Positions 34,717 through 43,821 of a stretch of DNA of 64,000 bases are shown here, piece by piece. Below the pieces are notes generated by a model. The model did not search any database. It saw only the letters and a list, made by a program, of their open reading frames with translations, and was not told the DNA's origin. The stretch is from Gammaproteobacteria bacterium (GTDB taxonomy: Bacteria; Pseudomonadota; Gammaproteobacteria; Pseudomonadales; Cellvibrionaceae). Within the stretch, counting starts at the first letter, position 1. Each line of letters starts with the position of its first letter. The DNA lies in NCBI GenBank assembly GCA_021151835.1, contig JAGKWO010000033.1, positions 1 to 64,000 on the forward strand, written 5' to 3'. Made by a program: the position numbers and the translations under genes.

Positions 34717-35599
34717 TGATGATCCCCCTCGGCTTTTTATCCCAAATAAAACAACCCAACATTTCCCAACCGCCCTTTTCACCGGTGCGGTTTACCGAGT
34801 TTTGGAACACGTCCGGGTTTGCATGGAATGGGCGAATGTGCCCTAAAATAAATTTTGATAGGAATGAAAATTTTCCATCTGTCGCTAGGCCTTGCACGTT
34901 GGTAGGAATCCAAATGCAATCATTAACGAAGCAGCTCATGTACCCAAACCCAAAATCACCGCCGCTGTAAACAAAGTGCGTGTCAAATGTATTCACCTGC
35001 CCGTTGTATGCAAATCCACAACCGTTACAGCTCCCCCAGACTGACCCGTTTGTGTCCGGCTTTTTCGGTAGAATTTGTTGCGCGCTGTTCTCACCAATTG
35101 GACCAATACCTGCACCCGGAGAAATCACCGGCCATACACTGCGCGTTGTTGATGTAATACCCGTATGCGTATCACTGAAATAGGCTAATTTCGGTGCTGA
35201 GTTCGCATTATTTTCATCACGGTTATCTGCATCATCAAACCGCAAATAAAACCGTACAAACGCCTCTTTCCAGTTGTCGCACGCATTGCCGGTTAAACTC
35301 CGCAAATTTAAGTTCATCGGCGAATCGTTGCGTACCTTGCCGGTTTTCGGGTCAACCGTTGCAAAATACCGGGCAATATTTCCGCGCACATATTTTTTGC
35401 CGGTCACAGGATCGGTAAAAACAACTACGCTGTCCGCGCCGTTCAGGACGAACGGTGCAATGGTGCCGCTAGCAAAATTCGCATTGACGTGCAGCACCGG
35501 CGGTATATAAACCTCACGGTTACCTAATGGGTTCCTGCTGTCAAAAATAGGTTCATCACCATTCGGTAACCATATTTTTCGTTGATTGGTTTGCGGCAC
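34706..35599 (-). CDS. Phage tail-region protein of unknown function
   Basis: A 297-residue protein starting with GTG (GGGGG ribosome site 7 bases upstream). It is rich in Asn, Phe and Gly, with two cysteine pairs (CNGCG and CFVNDC). The GSVWGSCNGCGFAYNGQ segment suggests a compact beta domain. It may be a tail-tip or host-binding component; no family is recognised. Confidence 0.6.
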   Translation of the reverse strand: MPQTNQRKIWLPNGDEPIFDSRNPLGNREVYIPPVLHVNANFASGTIAPFVLNGADSVVVFTDPVTGKKYVRGNIARYFATVDPKTGKVRNDSPMNLNLRSLTGNACDNWKEAFVRFYLRFDDADNRDENNANSAPKLAYFSDTHTGITSTTRSVWPVISPGAGIGPIGENSAQQILPKKPDTNGSVWGSCNGCGFAYNGQVNTFDTHFVYSGGDFGFGYMSCFVNDCIWIPTNVQGLATDGKFSFLSKFILGHIRPFHANPDVFQNSVNRTGEKGGWEMLGCFIWDKKPRGIINVL

Positions 35600-35611
35600 G
35601 GTTTACCCCCA

Positions 35612-36592
35612 CTATGCAACAATTGGGTCAAGCCGAGTTTTCAAATTATCGGCACTACTTTTTTGCCCGGAAAAATCACCGCTTTGCTCCGGTTTTTGTG
35701 TTTTCATGGGGTTTCCGTTGTCGGTGTAAGGGTGCGTGTGGTTTGTTGCGGTGTTAGCAATGCTTGCCACTACCGCAATTAATTCACTGAGAATTTTTAG
35801 AATATTTTCAGCCTCGCTGCCTACCCACATTTTTCCGCCGTCTTTCACTTTGAGCAAAAGCTTGGCAACCGCTAAACAATCCAATTCATTGCCCACCCGT
35901 TGTTTCAAATCGCGTGCAACAATCTGGTTGTGATCGCTGCCGCTGGTGCTATTTAAATTATCCAGCGCCGCGATATTCAAAGTGCCAGCGGTCAACAGTT
36001 TTAACGCGCCCAGGGCTTCAATGGTTTTTACACCGATAATTTCCTCAGTGCTGTTTTGCTTCACGCGCTGTACAAATTCATCGGCATTATTCGTTGCGCT
36101 GTAGCACTCTAAAACATAGTTGGCCGCATCGTCATGAATGTCCGCTGGCGTGGCGCGAATCCAATTTCCGGCAACATCCGCACGTTGGTAAACATTGCTA
36201 CTGGCTTGCAATAAAACTTCGCCACGCTCGATGGCTGGCATACTCAAACCTTCACTTAATACCGTTCGAATAAACGGCTGGCTCGGCAAACCAAATGCAA
36301 AGGCAATTTCCACCAGCGTGCCCGCATCCGGGAAACCAAACGCGCCACGCTCAAGGCCTGCCATGCTCACCGGCAACGGAACGGCTTTAAACAGCGGTAA
36401 TAATTCATCGGGTTCACCAGTGGGTTTTAATACACGCACGTCCACGGCGTAACGAGGGCGGTAACGTTCGCCGATGGATTCATTCACCAGCGGATCGCTA
36501 ATCGATTCCACGCGCGCGATAATCGGCAAATGAATATTGGAAAATAATTCGGTGTGTTTGCGCTGGTTTATACGCTTGATCTGTTCGTCCAC
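35612..36592 (-). CDS. Baseplate spike protein (gpV-like)
   Basis: A 326-residue protein with an N-terminal OB-fold-like region (FPDAGTLVEIAFAFGLPSQPF, about 87-107), as in gp5/gpV spike proteins, followed by a repetitive beta segment and a C-terminal THTHPYTDNGNP-like tip region with histidines that may bind metal. The start is GTG. It overlaps the hub gene by 25 bases. It should form the membrane-puncturing needle of the contractile tail. Confidence 0.75.
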   Translation of the reverse strand: MDEQIKRINQRKHTELFSNIHLPIIARVESISDPLVNESIGERYRPRYAVDVRVLKPTGEPDELLPLFKAVPLPVSMAGLERGAFGFPDAGTLVEIAFAFGLPSQPFIRTVLSEGLSMPAIERGEVLLQASSNVYQRADVAGNWIRATPADIHDDAANYVLECYSATNNADEFVQRVKQNSTEEIIGVKTIEALGALKLLTAGTLNIAALDNLNSTSGSDHNQIVARDLKQRVGNELDCLAVAKLLLKVKDGGKMWVGSEAENILKILSELIAVVASIANTATNHTHPYTDNGNPMKTQKPEQSGDFSGQKSSADNLKTRLDPIVA

Positions 36593-37293
36593 CGCGTCCC
36601 CCAGGGATTACTGTCCCAGTCAATATTTTGATGATCGCCATCCCAGTGCACGTTAGTCACGTATCCCTGCCCCTCGATAAGCACGCCCGGGCGCAACTTG
36701 GGCATACAGGGAATTCGCGCAGAATTGGCAAGGCCTGTACTGGCAAGCAATTCAACAGAAAGCGTTATTTTTTTATCGGCCCAAAAGCTGTGCTGCCAAC
36801 TACCCGCAAACACTTTACCGTCGCCCTGCTGCTGCCAGATAAATTGCGGGATTGAATACACTTCGCTTAACGAATCCATACAGGCATATCCACTACCCAT
36901 GGAATAAAACGCCGGTGCCGTTTTTTTGCTGTAATCCGTTGTTGCAGAAATAAATTGCAAACCGGTTTCGTTTGAAATCGCACGCAACACTTCGGTAATC
37001 GTTACGTTGCGCAGTGCAACCGGTATTAACCGGCTTAACGTTGCCGACAGTTCACGGCAAAACACACGGGTTTGTTTTTTATCAATGGCAAATGCACTTT
37101 CCACATACCCGTAAAAAACCTGCTGCAATTCGTCCGGCGAATAACCCGCCCGAAAAATCACAAGGCCTTTTACTGGTGCGGTTGTTTCCACATCAAACAC
37201 CGCGCGCCCTGGGCTGCGCAAATCCAGGCGCACATCGTCTTTATTCAGCGTCACATCCGCGCCGTTAATGGAAATGCGTTTATGTAATTTCAT
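36568..37293 (-). CDS. Baseplate hub protein (gpD/gp27-like)
   Basis: A 241-residue protein, probably the hub that seats the spike, as gpD in P2 or gp27 in T4. It has the pattern VFYGYVESA and a domain ending with GYVTNVHWDGD. It is shorter than P2 gpD, so the hub function may be split with the neighbouring genes. It overlaps its neighbours on both sides. Confidence 0.6.
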   Translation of the reverse strand: MKLHKRISINGADVTLNKDDVRLDLRSPGRAVFDVETTAPVKGLVIFRAGYSPDELQQVFYGYVESAFAIDKKQTRVFCRELSATLSRLIPVALRNVTITEVLRAISNETGLQFISATTDYSKKTAPAFYSMGSGYACMDSLSEVYSIPQFIWQQQGDGKVFAGSWQHSFWADKKITLSVELLASTGLANSARIPCMPKLRPGVLIEGQGYVTNVHWDGDHQNIDWDSNPWGTRWTNRSSV

Positions 37294-37811
37294 GACAACG
37301 CTTTATCCATTTTCGCCAGTTGCCGCTCAAAAAAGCCGACCTCTTCCGAGTCTTCCTGGTTGTCACCTTCACCGGTCACAGTTTCCCCGCCGGTAGTCTG
37401 CGCGGGCGCACTGGAAACTTGTTGGCGCTGTTCGGTTTTCTCCGGCACGCTGTGATGGTCCTGCAATGCAAATTGCACTGCCCACGCTTTCAAGTCATCC
37501 ATTTCGCGCACGTAAAATTCCTCAGTGAATTTCACCTTGCGCACCTTGATCGCCTTCGCGAGTTCATCGGTAATCGTGTAAATTTTTAATGAACCATCGG
37601 CAAGCGTTGCTTGTGCAATCGTAATTAATTCCGTGAGCAAATCCGGTTCATTAAAGGGAATCAACAGCGAGACGTTGAGCACCTTGGCTTTAAAGCCTTT
37701 GTGCGTTGTGGTGGTAGCACTGCTCTGCCCGCTCAAATCGCCAGAATCAATGCGCATGGACATTGATACTTTTAACTCTTTGTTGGGCACCACATAGTTA
37801 TCCAGCATCAT
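37290..37811 (-). CDS. Baseplate-associated protein
   Basis: A 173-residue protein starting at the tandem ATGs at 37806-37811 (the longer form would overlap the upstream gene). It has a beta-rich N-terminal domain (about 1-120) and a Glu/Gln/Thr-rich tail. Its position between the hub and the 300-residue gene fits a baseplate-complex protein. The family is not recognised with certainty. Confidence 0.6.
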   Translation of the reverse strand: MMLDNYVVPNKELKVSMSMRIDSGDLSGQSSATTTTHKGFKAKVLNVSLLIPFNEPDLLTELITIAQATLADGSLKIYTITDELAKAIKVRKVKFTEEFYVREMDDLKAWAVQFALQDHHSVPEKTEQRQQVSSAPAQTTGGETVTGEGDNQEDSEEVGFFERQLAKMDKALS

Positions 37812-38710
37812 AGGCCTAACAACTCCTTCAACACTGTCAGTTTTTCCGCCGGTGCGGCGTACACCAGGCAAACGGCGAGCGGCGCATCGTGATCCAGCTC
37901 ACTGCCGGCCAATTCGTTTTTAATTTGCTCCGGGGCTTTTGCAGAAATAAATACGCCTTTACCAATACCACCGGCAAAGGTTGCAACTAACGCGGCAATA
38001 GCATCACTCGCCGCTGTGATGGCCTGCTGTTTTTTATCCGCAAGCGCCGTCAATTCCTGGAGCGCCGATTTGCCACCGGCCTCATAACCAACCGCGTGCG
38101 CTAATTGCTCACCCAGTGCGGTGTTGCCACTACGTACCGGTGTTGTCCCGGATAATCTGCCCGGCGCCCACAACGCGTTGCCAGGCGCGCCGGGCATGTC
38201 GATTTTGTCCCGCTCCAGCGCAGCGAGCTGCTGTGCACGTCGTTGGCACAAACCCAACTGAGGATTCGGCAGCACCGCGCAAAATTGCGCTACGGCATCG
38301 CCAAGTTGTTTAAATCCCGTTGCACTCAATACAACGCAGACCGCCTCCATGGCCGTTTTGGGTTTATGCGCGTCCGCTGCATCTACAAACTTTGCCGATG
38401 CCGCTGCAATCGCGTTGGCGGGCGATAGGTAACGCGCAACGCCTTCACCCTGGCCAACCCCTTGCGTCCAGGGATGCACGCATACACACAGCGTTTCGTG
38501 GGCAAGAATCGCCCGCAGCTGATCAAGCGCCGCTGCACTACCCGCACAAGCACCCGCAACCGGGTTATTCACCTGGGCGAGCGCCGGCGTATTTTGCAAT
38601 CGGCCTTTGGCTTCACCAATTTTTGCGGCGGCATTGGCCAGCTTTTGGCTGGTTGCCGTTTTCACCTGGTTAAAGGTTGGCGGCCATTGAAAGTGGATAT
38701 CAACGAACAT
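37808..38710 (-). CDS. Phage protein, Ala-rich helical
   Basis: A 300-residue Ala-rich, helical protein with several cysteines (CVCVHPW and CAGS). It lies between the DUF1353 gene and the baseplate gene and overlaps the latter by 4 bases. It may assist baseplate or hub assembly, as seen in related P2-like phages; this is inference from position. Confidence 0.55.
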   Translation of the reverse strand: MFVDIHFQWPPTFNQVKTATSQKLANAAAKIGEAKGRLQNTPALAQVNNPVAGACAGSAAALDQLRAILAHETLCVCVHPWTQGVGQGEGVARYLSPANAIAAASAKFVDAADAHKPKTAMEAVCVVLSATGFKQLGDAVAQFCAVLPNPQLGLCQRRAQQLAALERDKIDMPGAPGNALWAPGRLSGTTPVRSGNTALGEQLAHAVGYEAGGKSALQELTALADKKQQAITAASDAIAALVATFAGGIGKGVFISAKAPEQIKNELAGSELDHDAPLAVCLVYAAPAEKLTVLKELLGL

Positions 38711-39074
38711 GATTTACCTGTGTGCGGTCGTAGGCCTTCTCATAAAAATATTTACCAAAAAGGCGCACGCCCCAGTAGATACAAAAACGGTAAAACGGCT
38801 GTACGCGTTGTTGTTTCATTTCTGCCAAAAATAAATCGTCAGCGGCTTTGCGCGGGTGACCAATTTGATACAGATAGTCATGCAACAACGCCGGAACGCG
38901 CGCACGGCTTTTCAGCAACATATAAATCAAGGGAATGCGCCGAATGGAATCCAAATCCGTTAAATAACCGGCAGGCACGGTGATGCCCTGCATCGTTACC
39001 GGCTCAAGCAATCGCATCCATTTTGTGCTACTGCTGATTTCCATTTTTAGGGTGACGCGGTGATTATTTACCAT
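38700..39074 (-). CDS. DUF1353 protein
   Basis: A 124-residue protein from the ATG at 39072-39074 (upstream residues would overlap the tail-assembly gene). It has the DUF1353 signature TDLDSIRRIPLIYMLL and ALLHDYLYQIG, a small alpha-beta fold common in phages, with conserved Asp and His residues. The function is unknown. It overlaps the neighbouring gene by 7 bases. Confidence 0.8.
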   Translation of the reverse strand: MVNNHRVTLKMEISSSTKWMRLLEPVTMQGITVPAGYLTDLDSIRRIPLIYMLLKSRARVPALLHDYLYQIGHPRKAADDLFLAEMKQQRVQPFYRFCIYWGVRLFGKYFYEKAYDRTQVNHVR

Positions 39075-39634
39075 TGCACAGCCTCCAGTTCTGCCGTTGT
39101 AGTTGCGGATGTGATCGCATCTTTTAGCGCCCACGCCTTTTGATAAATCGCCTCGTTGTGTTGCGCTACGGTTTCGCCCAGGGCAATTGCTTGCTCTGGC
39201 GTTATTTTGTAACTCGTATTGCTTTGTGCACGAAACTCGATGACCGGGTCAGTAACAGCGTTGGCGCGCAACAAAATCGCACGGGTCGTCATTCCAGAAA
39301 TATTAATTAAATCGCGCTCGTTGCGAGTTTGGACGGTATCCATCGATTGTCCAAAATTAAAGGGCACACCGGCAGTTAATGCAGTGGATTGTGCCAGTCC
39401 GATTTCAATTAATTTTGCCGCCTTACGTTGGTTAAACATCAATTGATCAACGTGCATTGCAATATCAGCGGGCATGAAAAATTGTGTTCCGTTTCCATCA
39501 AGCTGAATCGTACCTACACACGGTTTAAGCAATTCAAATAGCGCATCACTTACAACAATGTGGGGTGCATCGGATTCAGGTGGGAATAATTGCAGGCCGG
39601 TAATAAATCCTGCGGCGTCATGCAGCACTAACAT
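39068..39634 (-). CDS. Tail fibre assembly-like protein (DUF4376)
   Basis: A 188-residue protein with an N-terminal domain and a DUF4376-type C-terminus (TRNERDLINISGMTTRAILLR, YKITPEQAIALGETVAQHNE). In P2 the G gene in this position encodes the fibre chaperone. It lies 3 bases after the fibre gene, so a role in fibre folding is likely. Confidence 0.72.
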   Translation of the reverse strand: MLVLHDAAGFITGLQLFPPESDAPHIVVSDALFELLKPCVGTIQLDGNGTQFFMPADIAMHVDQLMFNQRKAAKLIEIGLAQSTALTAGVPFNFGQSMDTVQTRNERDLINISGMTTRAILLRANAVTDPVIEFRAQSNTSYKITPEQAIALGETVAQHNEAIYQKAWALKDAITSATTTAELEAVQW

Positions 39635-39637
39635 TTG

Positions 39638-41809
39638 TTAACCTCCAATTTTTCGCACTTCAGTAATGTTGCGCGCAACCAAACCGTCTGGCTCTACGAA
39701 CGTAGATGTCAGCACACCGTTGTTTAATTCAAACCGGAACGCACGCAACATCGATATGCCGTTGTAATAATTTTGCTCAGTATTAGCGATGATCTTTGTG
39801 TTAATGTTCGGCAAAAAATCAATTACATAGTAATCAAAGGAAAAATCAGCTTTCACCGCGAAGCGGCCGGCACCGTAGTTGCCGATAGACACGCTCGCCG
39901 CCGAACCTGACCATTTCAAACTGGAAGTCGCCACGAGGTTTTGTACAAACTCGGCGTTAGCGATTTGTTTGGTGTTACTGCCCGTTGACGGGGTCGGTGC
40001 CGTGGGGGCACCAAACAATGCCGGAGAATTTACCGGTGCTTTACCCGCGAGCGCATTCGTTACGTTCGTTGCAAAATTGGCATCATTGCCTAACGCCGCG
40101 GCCAATTCATTTAATGTGTTAAGCGCGCCCGGTGCCGACGCTACCAGCGCATTAATCGCGTTATTGATTGCCGCCGTTACAAAGCTATTTACCCAGTTCG
40201 TGTTCGCTGCTTTAGCGCTGGATTCATTCAGTGGGCTGTCGGGAACATATAAATGCCCGTTAGCATCTCGCTGCGCAACATAACTACCCACAATTGACGG
40301 CCCATAGGAAAACGGCAACTGTGCAGCACTGAGAGTACCAATTAAATTTGCGGCGTTACCGGTACGTGCAACAGTCGCCAATAGTCCCAACGCCGTTTGT
40401 ACAAACTCCGTTGTTGAAAGTTGCGTGTTATTGGCTCCGGGTGCCGGAGTCGGTGCAGTCGGTGCGCCCGTAAAAACAGGTGAATTGATGGGAGCTTTTG
40501 CGGCCAATGCGTTGGTAATTGTTGTTGCAAAATTCGGATTGTTATCCAATGCGGCGGCCAATTCATTCAGCGTATCAAGCGCGCCCGGTGCCGAACCGAT
40601 AATTGCAGCAACCGCAGCGACAACGTAGGCCGTGCTGGCTGCTTTGCTGCTGTTATCGCCGGGCGCCGCTGTCGGCACTACAATATGCGCAGAGGCATCG
40701 CGCTGCACTACATGCCCAGGGGTAGCGGCTGCACCGTAAGAAAATGGCAAACGTGCTGCGCTCAAAATACCGGTTAAATCCGCCGCACTTCCTGTACGAG
40801 CAACAACAGCAAGTAACCCTAACGCCGCTTGTACAAATTCAGTTGTTGAAAGTTGTTTTGTGTTAGTTCCGGGCACTGCCGTGGGCGCAGTCGGTATGTC
40901 AGTAAATACCGGTGATGATATCGGTGCTTTCTGCACTAACTGATCTATCAGGTAATCAATTAGCGCTGAATTGTTTGGCAACGTTTTGCGTAAGTCCGTG
41001 ACAACGGAAGTGACCGAAATCGACGCGATTTTTACCACGTAGTGTTTTTTATTATTGCCATCGATAAAATCGGCTAGTGGAATACCGGGTGCAGACGCGC
41101 GTAACGTTGCAATCACATTGCTGCCAGACAACCCACCATCCAACATGCAGTCGATATAAATATCTTTTGGCAGCGCACCGGCGTTAACAACGGTGTCCGC
41201 CGCGAGTACAGCTCTATAGCCACCCACATAACCCACACCGGCTTTTGCGCTAACGACACCCGCGTTAACGGCAACCTGCATACCCGCTCCAAGAAAGCGG
41301 CTATCACCAAAAACGTCGCGCATGTCCGCGCGGATGGTTTCATCCACACTGCTCAACCAGCCGGTAAAATCGATTTGCCACGTTTGCGCCGCAACATTAA
41401 TGCCGGTGATTGCTTGCGCATTGTTAAACTTCACCAAAAAATTGCGCGTTAACGTGTTGCCAACATTCAACCCAACCGTTTTGTATTTATTTTGTAATGG
41501 GGTATAGGAAACGGCAATTAATACATTGTCAGCATCCACCAGCCCAACCCAGTTGAATTCAAAATTCCCTTCGTCCGGTGTCAGAATTACGCTGTAAACG
41601 ACCTGATCGGATGCGACATAACCTTGTGCCGTTTTTGCCTTTTGATGGACGATATTACCTGCCGCTGGCATTCCCTGGGCGAGGTTTACCGGATCGGTAG
41701 GCACCAGCCCTGGAATGTTGGCAAATACAAACTTTGCTACATTGAGTGGTTGTGAATTGCCTTGCTGCAACGCAATTTTATTGCGTCCACTGTTCAGAAT
41801 TTCTGCCAT
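39638..41809 (-). CDS. Tail fibre protein
   Basis: A 723-residue protein with an N-terminal DUF3751-type collar domain (about 1-155) attaching to the baseplate, then a repetitive shaft made of about three 60-100 residue units each containing NSPVFTGAPTAPTP-, QLSTTEFVQ(A/T)ALGLLA- and LPFSYG-like segments. A variable C-terminal receptor-binding region (about 630-723) follows. The repeats could mispair during replication and change shaft length. It starts one base into the tail protein I stop. Confidence 0.88.
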   Translation of the reverse strand: MAEILNSGRNKIALQQGNSQPLNVAKFVFANIPGLVPTDPVNLAQGMPAAGNIVHQKAKTAQGYVASDQVVYSVILTPDEGNFEFNWVGLVDADNVLIAVSYTPLQNKYKTVGLNVGNTLTRNFLVKFNNAQAITGINVAAQTWQIDFTGWLSSVDETIRADMRDVFGDSRFLGAGMQVAVNAGVVSAKAGVGYVGGYRAVLAADTVVNAGALPKDIYIDCMLDGGLSGSNVIATLRASAPGIPLADFIDGNNKKHYVVKIASISVTSVVTDLRKTLPNNSALIDYLIDQLVQKAPISSPVFTDIPTAPTAVPGTNTKQLSTTEFVQAALGLLAVVARTGSAADLTGILSAARLPFSYGAAATPGHVVQRDASAHIVVPTAAPGDNSSKAASTAYVVAAVAAIIGSAPGALDTLNELAAALDNNPNFATTITNALAAKAPINSPVFTGAPTAPTPAPGANNTQLSTTEFVQTALGLLATVARTGNAANLIGTLSAAQLPFSYGPSIVGSYVAQRDANGHLYVPDSPLNESSAKAANTNWVNSFVTAAINNAINALVASAPGALNTLNELAAALGNDANFATNVTNALAGKAPVNSPALFGAPTAPTPSTGSNTKQIANAEFVQNLVATSSLKWSGSAASVSIGNYGAGRFAVKADFSFDYYVIDFLPNINTKIIANTEQNYYNGISMLRAFRFELNNGVLTSTFVEPDGLVARNITEVRKIGG

Positions 41810-42333
41810 TAGTAACTTGCCCTATCAATCGCCCAGTCGTTGTTAAATTCAATCGTGGCAATATCAATCACCACGTTTGAAATCACTTCAAATTGATACC
41901 GTCTGCATGTGCGCCCGTATTGCTCAATCAACACCCGCAACAATTCAGAATTTTGTGAAAGTTGGTTATCGGAAAGATTTAAAACAATCACATCCCAATC
42001 GCGCCCCTCGACGCGTTCGTTAATCTCGACGTATCCAATTCCCAGTCGCTCGAAAATGCGTTTGAATCCGGCAACCGACCCCGCGTCCACAGCATTGATA
42101 AATGCGTATTTCACCCGGCGTCGAAACAGCCACAACGGTTCGTTGTTAAACCGCGTAATGTCACGTTGCCAGGCAATCATTTTTAAAATGCTTTCGGTGC
42201 AGGTTTCAGGATCAGTTTGTGTAAGCAACCAGCGCAAACTGGTTTCAATCGATTCCCAATAGGCTTGCGCTGCTTTCACAAGCGGAATGGAATTACCAAG
42301 CGATTCCCAAAACGGCAGTTTTAACTTAAGCAT
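41809..42333 (-). CDS. Tail protein I (gpI)
   Basis: A 174-residue protein of the tail protein I family that links baseplate J to the fibre. It has the pattern LRWLLTQTDPETCTESILKM, and its size and place between J and the fibre gene match. It overlaps the J gene by 8 bases and shares one base with the fibre gene. Confidence 0.8.
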   Translation of the reverse strand: MLKLKLPFWESLGNSIPLVKAAQAYWESIETSLRWLLTQTDPETCTESILKMIAWQRDITRFNNEPLWLFRRRVKYAFINAVDAGSVAGFKRIFERLGIGYVEINERVEGRDWDVIVLNLSDNQLSQNSELLRVLIEQYGRTCRRYQFEVISNVVIDIATIEFNNDWAIDRASY

Positions 42334-43504
42334 CGAGCACCACCTGCAATGAACTCAAACGCGCAACGCTTAACTGGTTAACAATCGATGCCAGGTTAAA
42401 ACGCACCAGGTATAAATCCGGGAACAACGCGTGCAACTCACCCGCTAAACGCGAGAACGAGAACTCGCTCCACGGTTGCGTTACCGAAATGGCATATTGA
42501 TTGTTTTGGCGAAATGCAGCGGCAACGGCACCTTGCACGCTATCTTTTAACGCCTGCTTTTCTTCCAGCGTCAAATTAGGTTGGGGCGTAATGGTCACAA
42601 TTAAGTTGTGTGTGGTTTCCGGCATCGCAAATACACGCAAATCATCACCATGCCCGTGATTGCCGTCGTTCATCACGTGCGATTCAATGTCTGCTAACAG
42701 TTGCTGGCTGGGCTGGCCAACATCCATTAAAATATAAGCGTTGGCAGTGCCAGGGCCTCGCGGTGCGTTATGTTCAAAAAAGACATTGCGAGTATTAATG
42801 TTCGCAAAGCTGGTAATAATTTTTGTATACACAGCGTCAGTATGGAACTGGTTGCCTGCGGTAAACTGATTGCGAATACGCAAGCGATAATCATCGTCTT
42901 TTTCTTCGTCAGCGCCCGCGCTCTGTAACCAGTTCACAGGATTCGTTACGCTATCAATGCCCGCGAGTGGAACCGGCAATACGCCGTAAAATCCTGCAGG
43001 AAGGTTGTACCCTGCCCCAACTTCCGCCGCGACACAGGGCACCGTTATGCTGGCAACACCGTCCAACAACGTTGCACTTTGCGCTGTAACAACGTGATAA
43101 ACCTTTCCATTGATTACCGGGCTTTGCACAATCGTTCCCACAGGAATAACGACTTCGCCGGCGGTAAGTACTCGATTAAAAATCAAAATACCTTCCGCTT
43201 TTTCAGCAAGCTTTTTGGGCAAATTTACTGCCCAGCCAAACAGTTCAAGGAATGGACCTTTCGCCGACTTCAAAAACATGTTGGGCAGCAATTGCAATAA
43301 TAAAAAATCTTTCACCAGCCATAACAAAGGAGCTGTAATCAAGGCCGTGATAATTCGCCAAAAGGGTGAATACGCACTGTTATTGTTAAACGGTGATTCG
43401 GCGTCAGTTGCCTCCTGGTTCCAACGCGCTTTTGCCGCTGTTTCCGTTAACGGCAAACCGGCATCAACAATTATTTTTTCAAACGTTTTGCTGTCTTCAC
43501 TCAC
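42326..43504 (-). CDS. Baseplate protein J-like
   Basis: A 392-residue baseplate J-family protein. The central region includes GAGYNLPAGFYGVLPVPLAGID and SAGADEEKDDDYRLRIRNQF (about 190-210), diagnostic of gpJ. It is 4 bases overlapping with the DUF2590 gene and 8 with gpI. It forms the wedges of the contractile baseplate. Confidence 0.9.
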   Translation of the reverse strand: MSEDSKTFEKIIVDAGLPLTETAAKARWNQEATDAESPFNNNSAYSPFWRIITALITAPLLWLVKDFLLLQLLPNMFLKSAKGPFLELFGWAVNLPKKLAEKAEGILIFNRVLTAGEVVIPVGTIVQSPVINGKVYHVVTAQSATLLDGVASITVPCVAAEVGAGYNLPAGFYGVLPVPLAGIDSVTNPVNWLQSAGADEEKDDDYRLRIRNQFTAGNQFHTDAVYTKIITSFANINTRNVFFEHNAPRGPGTANAYILMDVGQPSQQLLADIESHVMNDGNHGHGDDLRVFAMPETTHNLIVTITPQPNLTLEEKQALKDSVQGAVAAAFRQNNQYAISVTQPWSEFSFSRLAGELHALFPDLYLVRFNLASIVNQLSVARLSSLQVVLDA

Positions 43505-43821
43505 AGACTGAACCCCACATCACCGTATTTCATGGTTGTTGCCGTTAATAAAAATGTGTCATTGGTTTCGCGCACCAGTGATGCAGTACCAGGGCGAATG
43601 CGTTCATCGTTTTCCACCAGTTCCTCGATCAGCGTCATAAAATATTGCACGCGCTGCGCGTTACGCTCCGCAATCATGTCAATGAGATACCCACTTTCCC
43701 GGATCATGTTTTTGATGTCCTGCGCAATGCTCTCGCGGCCAGTCACAAACAACGGCAAACCGAATGAGTCCAGGGCGATACTGTCGCCACTAATTAAAAT
43801 GTCGAAATAGTCCCCGGACAT
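43501..43821 (-). CDS. DUF2590 baseplate protein (gpW-like)
   Basis: A 106-residue protein with the DUF2590 pattern RESIAQDIKNMIRESGYLID and RIRPGTASLV, the P2-like family related to gp25/gpW lysozyme-fold wedge proteins. It overlaps gpJ by 4 bases and shares a base with the tape-measure stop. It is a wedge initiator by analogy. Confidence 0.85.
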   Translation of the reverse strand: MSGDYFDILISGDSIALDSFGLPLFVTGRESIAQDIKNMIRESGYLIDMIAERNAQRVQYFMTLIEELVENDERIRPGTASLVRETNDTFLLTATTMKYGDVGFSL

